Assembly: GCF_001705665.1 (NCBI RefSeq)
Contig: NZ_MDHA01000044.1
Span: forward strand, 62,001 to 126,000
Length of the DNA stretch: 64,000 nt
Source of the DNA: Thioclava sp. SK-1
GTDB lineage: Bacteria; Pseudomonadota; Alphaproteobacteria; Rhodobacterales; Rhodobacteraceae
Direction of reading: 5' to 3'
Shown here: positions 63,726 to 64,000 of the stretch, piece by piece
How the letters are laid out: every line of letters starts with the position of its first letter
Position numbering within the stretch: the stretch's first letter is position 1
Translations under genes and position numbers: made by a program
The notes under the pieces: generated by a model
What the model was told of the DNA's origin: nothing
Seen by the model: only the letters and a program-made list of their open reading frames with translations
Database searches by the model: none

Positions 63726-64000
63726 TTAAGCGATTTTGCCGACCTGTTTTTCATATTCTCCCAGCACGCGTTGCAGGGTTTCCGACAGGCTTTTGGCAAC
63801 GGAAGGGGTCAAAATAATGCGCGAGGACAGGGCGATCACGACCTCTTCCTCCACTGCGCCCCATGTTTGATTGGTGCCAAACAATAGCGTGACCTCATCC
63901 TTGCTCATGCCGACATTTGCAACATTGGCATAGTTGCTGGACATCTTCGTGTCATCAAACCGCACGCGCACATCGCGGGTGGGTTTTTCGGATTTTTGTG
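63726..64000 (-). CDS. DUF3467-like small protein (5' end outside window)
   Basis: The frame is open to the window end; about 91 residues are visible. VRVRFDDTKMSSNYANVANV, EVTLLFGTNQTW and IILTPSVAKSLSETLQRVLGEYE match the DUF3467 family, small proteins of unknown function that are usually about 100 residues long, so only a few residues should be missing. A GTG at 63971 could serve as start, but the conserved-looking region continues upstream of it. It lies 11 bases before the TolC gene and is the first visible gene of the exporter operon. Its job there is unknown; a small cytoplasmic factor or cargo partner is a guess. Confidence 0.75.
   Translation of the reverse strand, partial: QKSEKPTRDVRVRFDDTKMSSNYANVANVGMSKDEVTLLFGTNQTWGAVEEEVVIALSSRIILTPSVAKSLSETLQRVLGEYEKQVGKIA

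Overview
The window is a moderately GC-rich bacterial chromosome segment. Its gene content points to an alphaproteobacterium of the Rhodobacterales (Roseobacter-like): class I lysyl-tRNA synthetase, a psd-pssA pair, an acetate symporter/DUF4212/DUF294 block, and a chvE-ggu sugar importer beside a galactose/arabinose oxidation cluster. This placement is inferred from gene content and order only. No insertion sequence, integrase, prophage or CRISPR array is visible. One tRNA gene, tRNA-Gly(CCC), is present.

Layout. (1) 1-8758 (+): the tail of one gene and two complete genes for very large secreted repeat proteins; the last (1916 aa) ends in a predicted outer-membrane beta-barrel. (2) 8834-15933: a TerB/J-domain co-chaperone, a soluble triple-PAS chemoreceptor, a GatB/YqeY protein, carA with a clear terminator, a MshEN-GT2 glycosyltransferase and tRNA-Gly. 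(3) 16028-25741 (-): acetate block made of acs overlapping adk, then DUF4212 + sodium:solute symporter, a cNMP/CBS/DUF294 protein, a small membrane protein, a REC-only response regulator and a membrane protein that joins a degenerate histidine-kinase-like module to a DEDDh exonuclease. (4) 26162-36993: HugZ-like protein, beta-helix protein, class I LysRS, TerB protein, Tat-exported PBP4, pssA, psd and a large MscS channel. (5) 37089-39983 (-): dihydropyrimidinase and an N-carbamoyl-amino-acid amidohydrolase, preceded by a RutR-like palindrome. (6) 40237-53952: a nearly complete sugar regulon. GbpR (LysR) diverges from chvE-gguA-gguB-gguC/araD1, sugar-acid dehydratase, ketoglutarate-semialdehyde dehydrogenase, dgoK, dgoA, lactonase, sugar dehydrogenase and galM. 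It encodes uptake, oxidation, lactone opening and dehydration of galactose/arabinose-type sugars, with two exits: DgoK/DgoA to pyruvate + triose phosphate, and AraD1/KGSADH to 2-oxoglutarate. (7) 54072-64000: a POTRA-less Omp85-type barrel converging on a tightly coupled minus-strand operon: DUF3467 (cut by the window end), lipoprotein TolC, periplasmic HlyD adaptor, PqqD-like/M50 protease/HlyD fusion, a shortened SecA-like ATPase, and a GAF-HlyD membrane adaptor.

The most unusual locus is region 7. It looks like a tripartite efflux/type-I-like exporter in which no ABC or RND pump is visible and the only NTPase is a SecA paralogue that stops after its second motor domain. I infer a dedicated trans-envelope export system; the cargo is not visible and probably lies to the right of the window. 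A second point of interest is the exonuclease fused to a kinase-like module in the acetate block.
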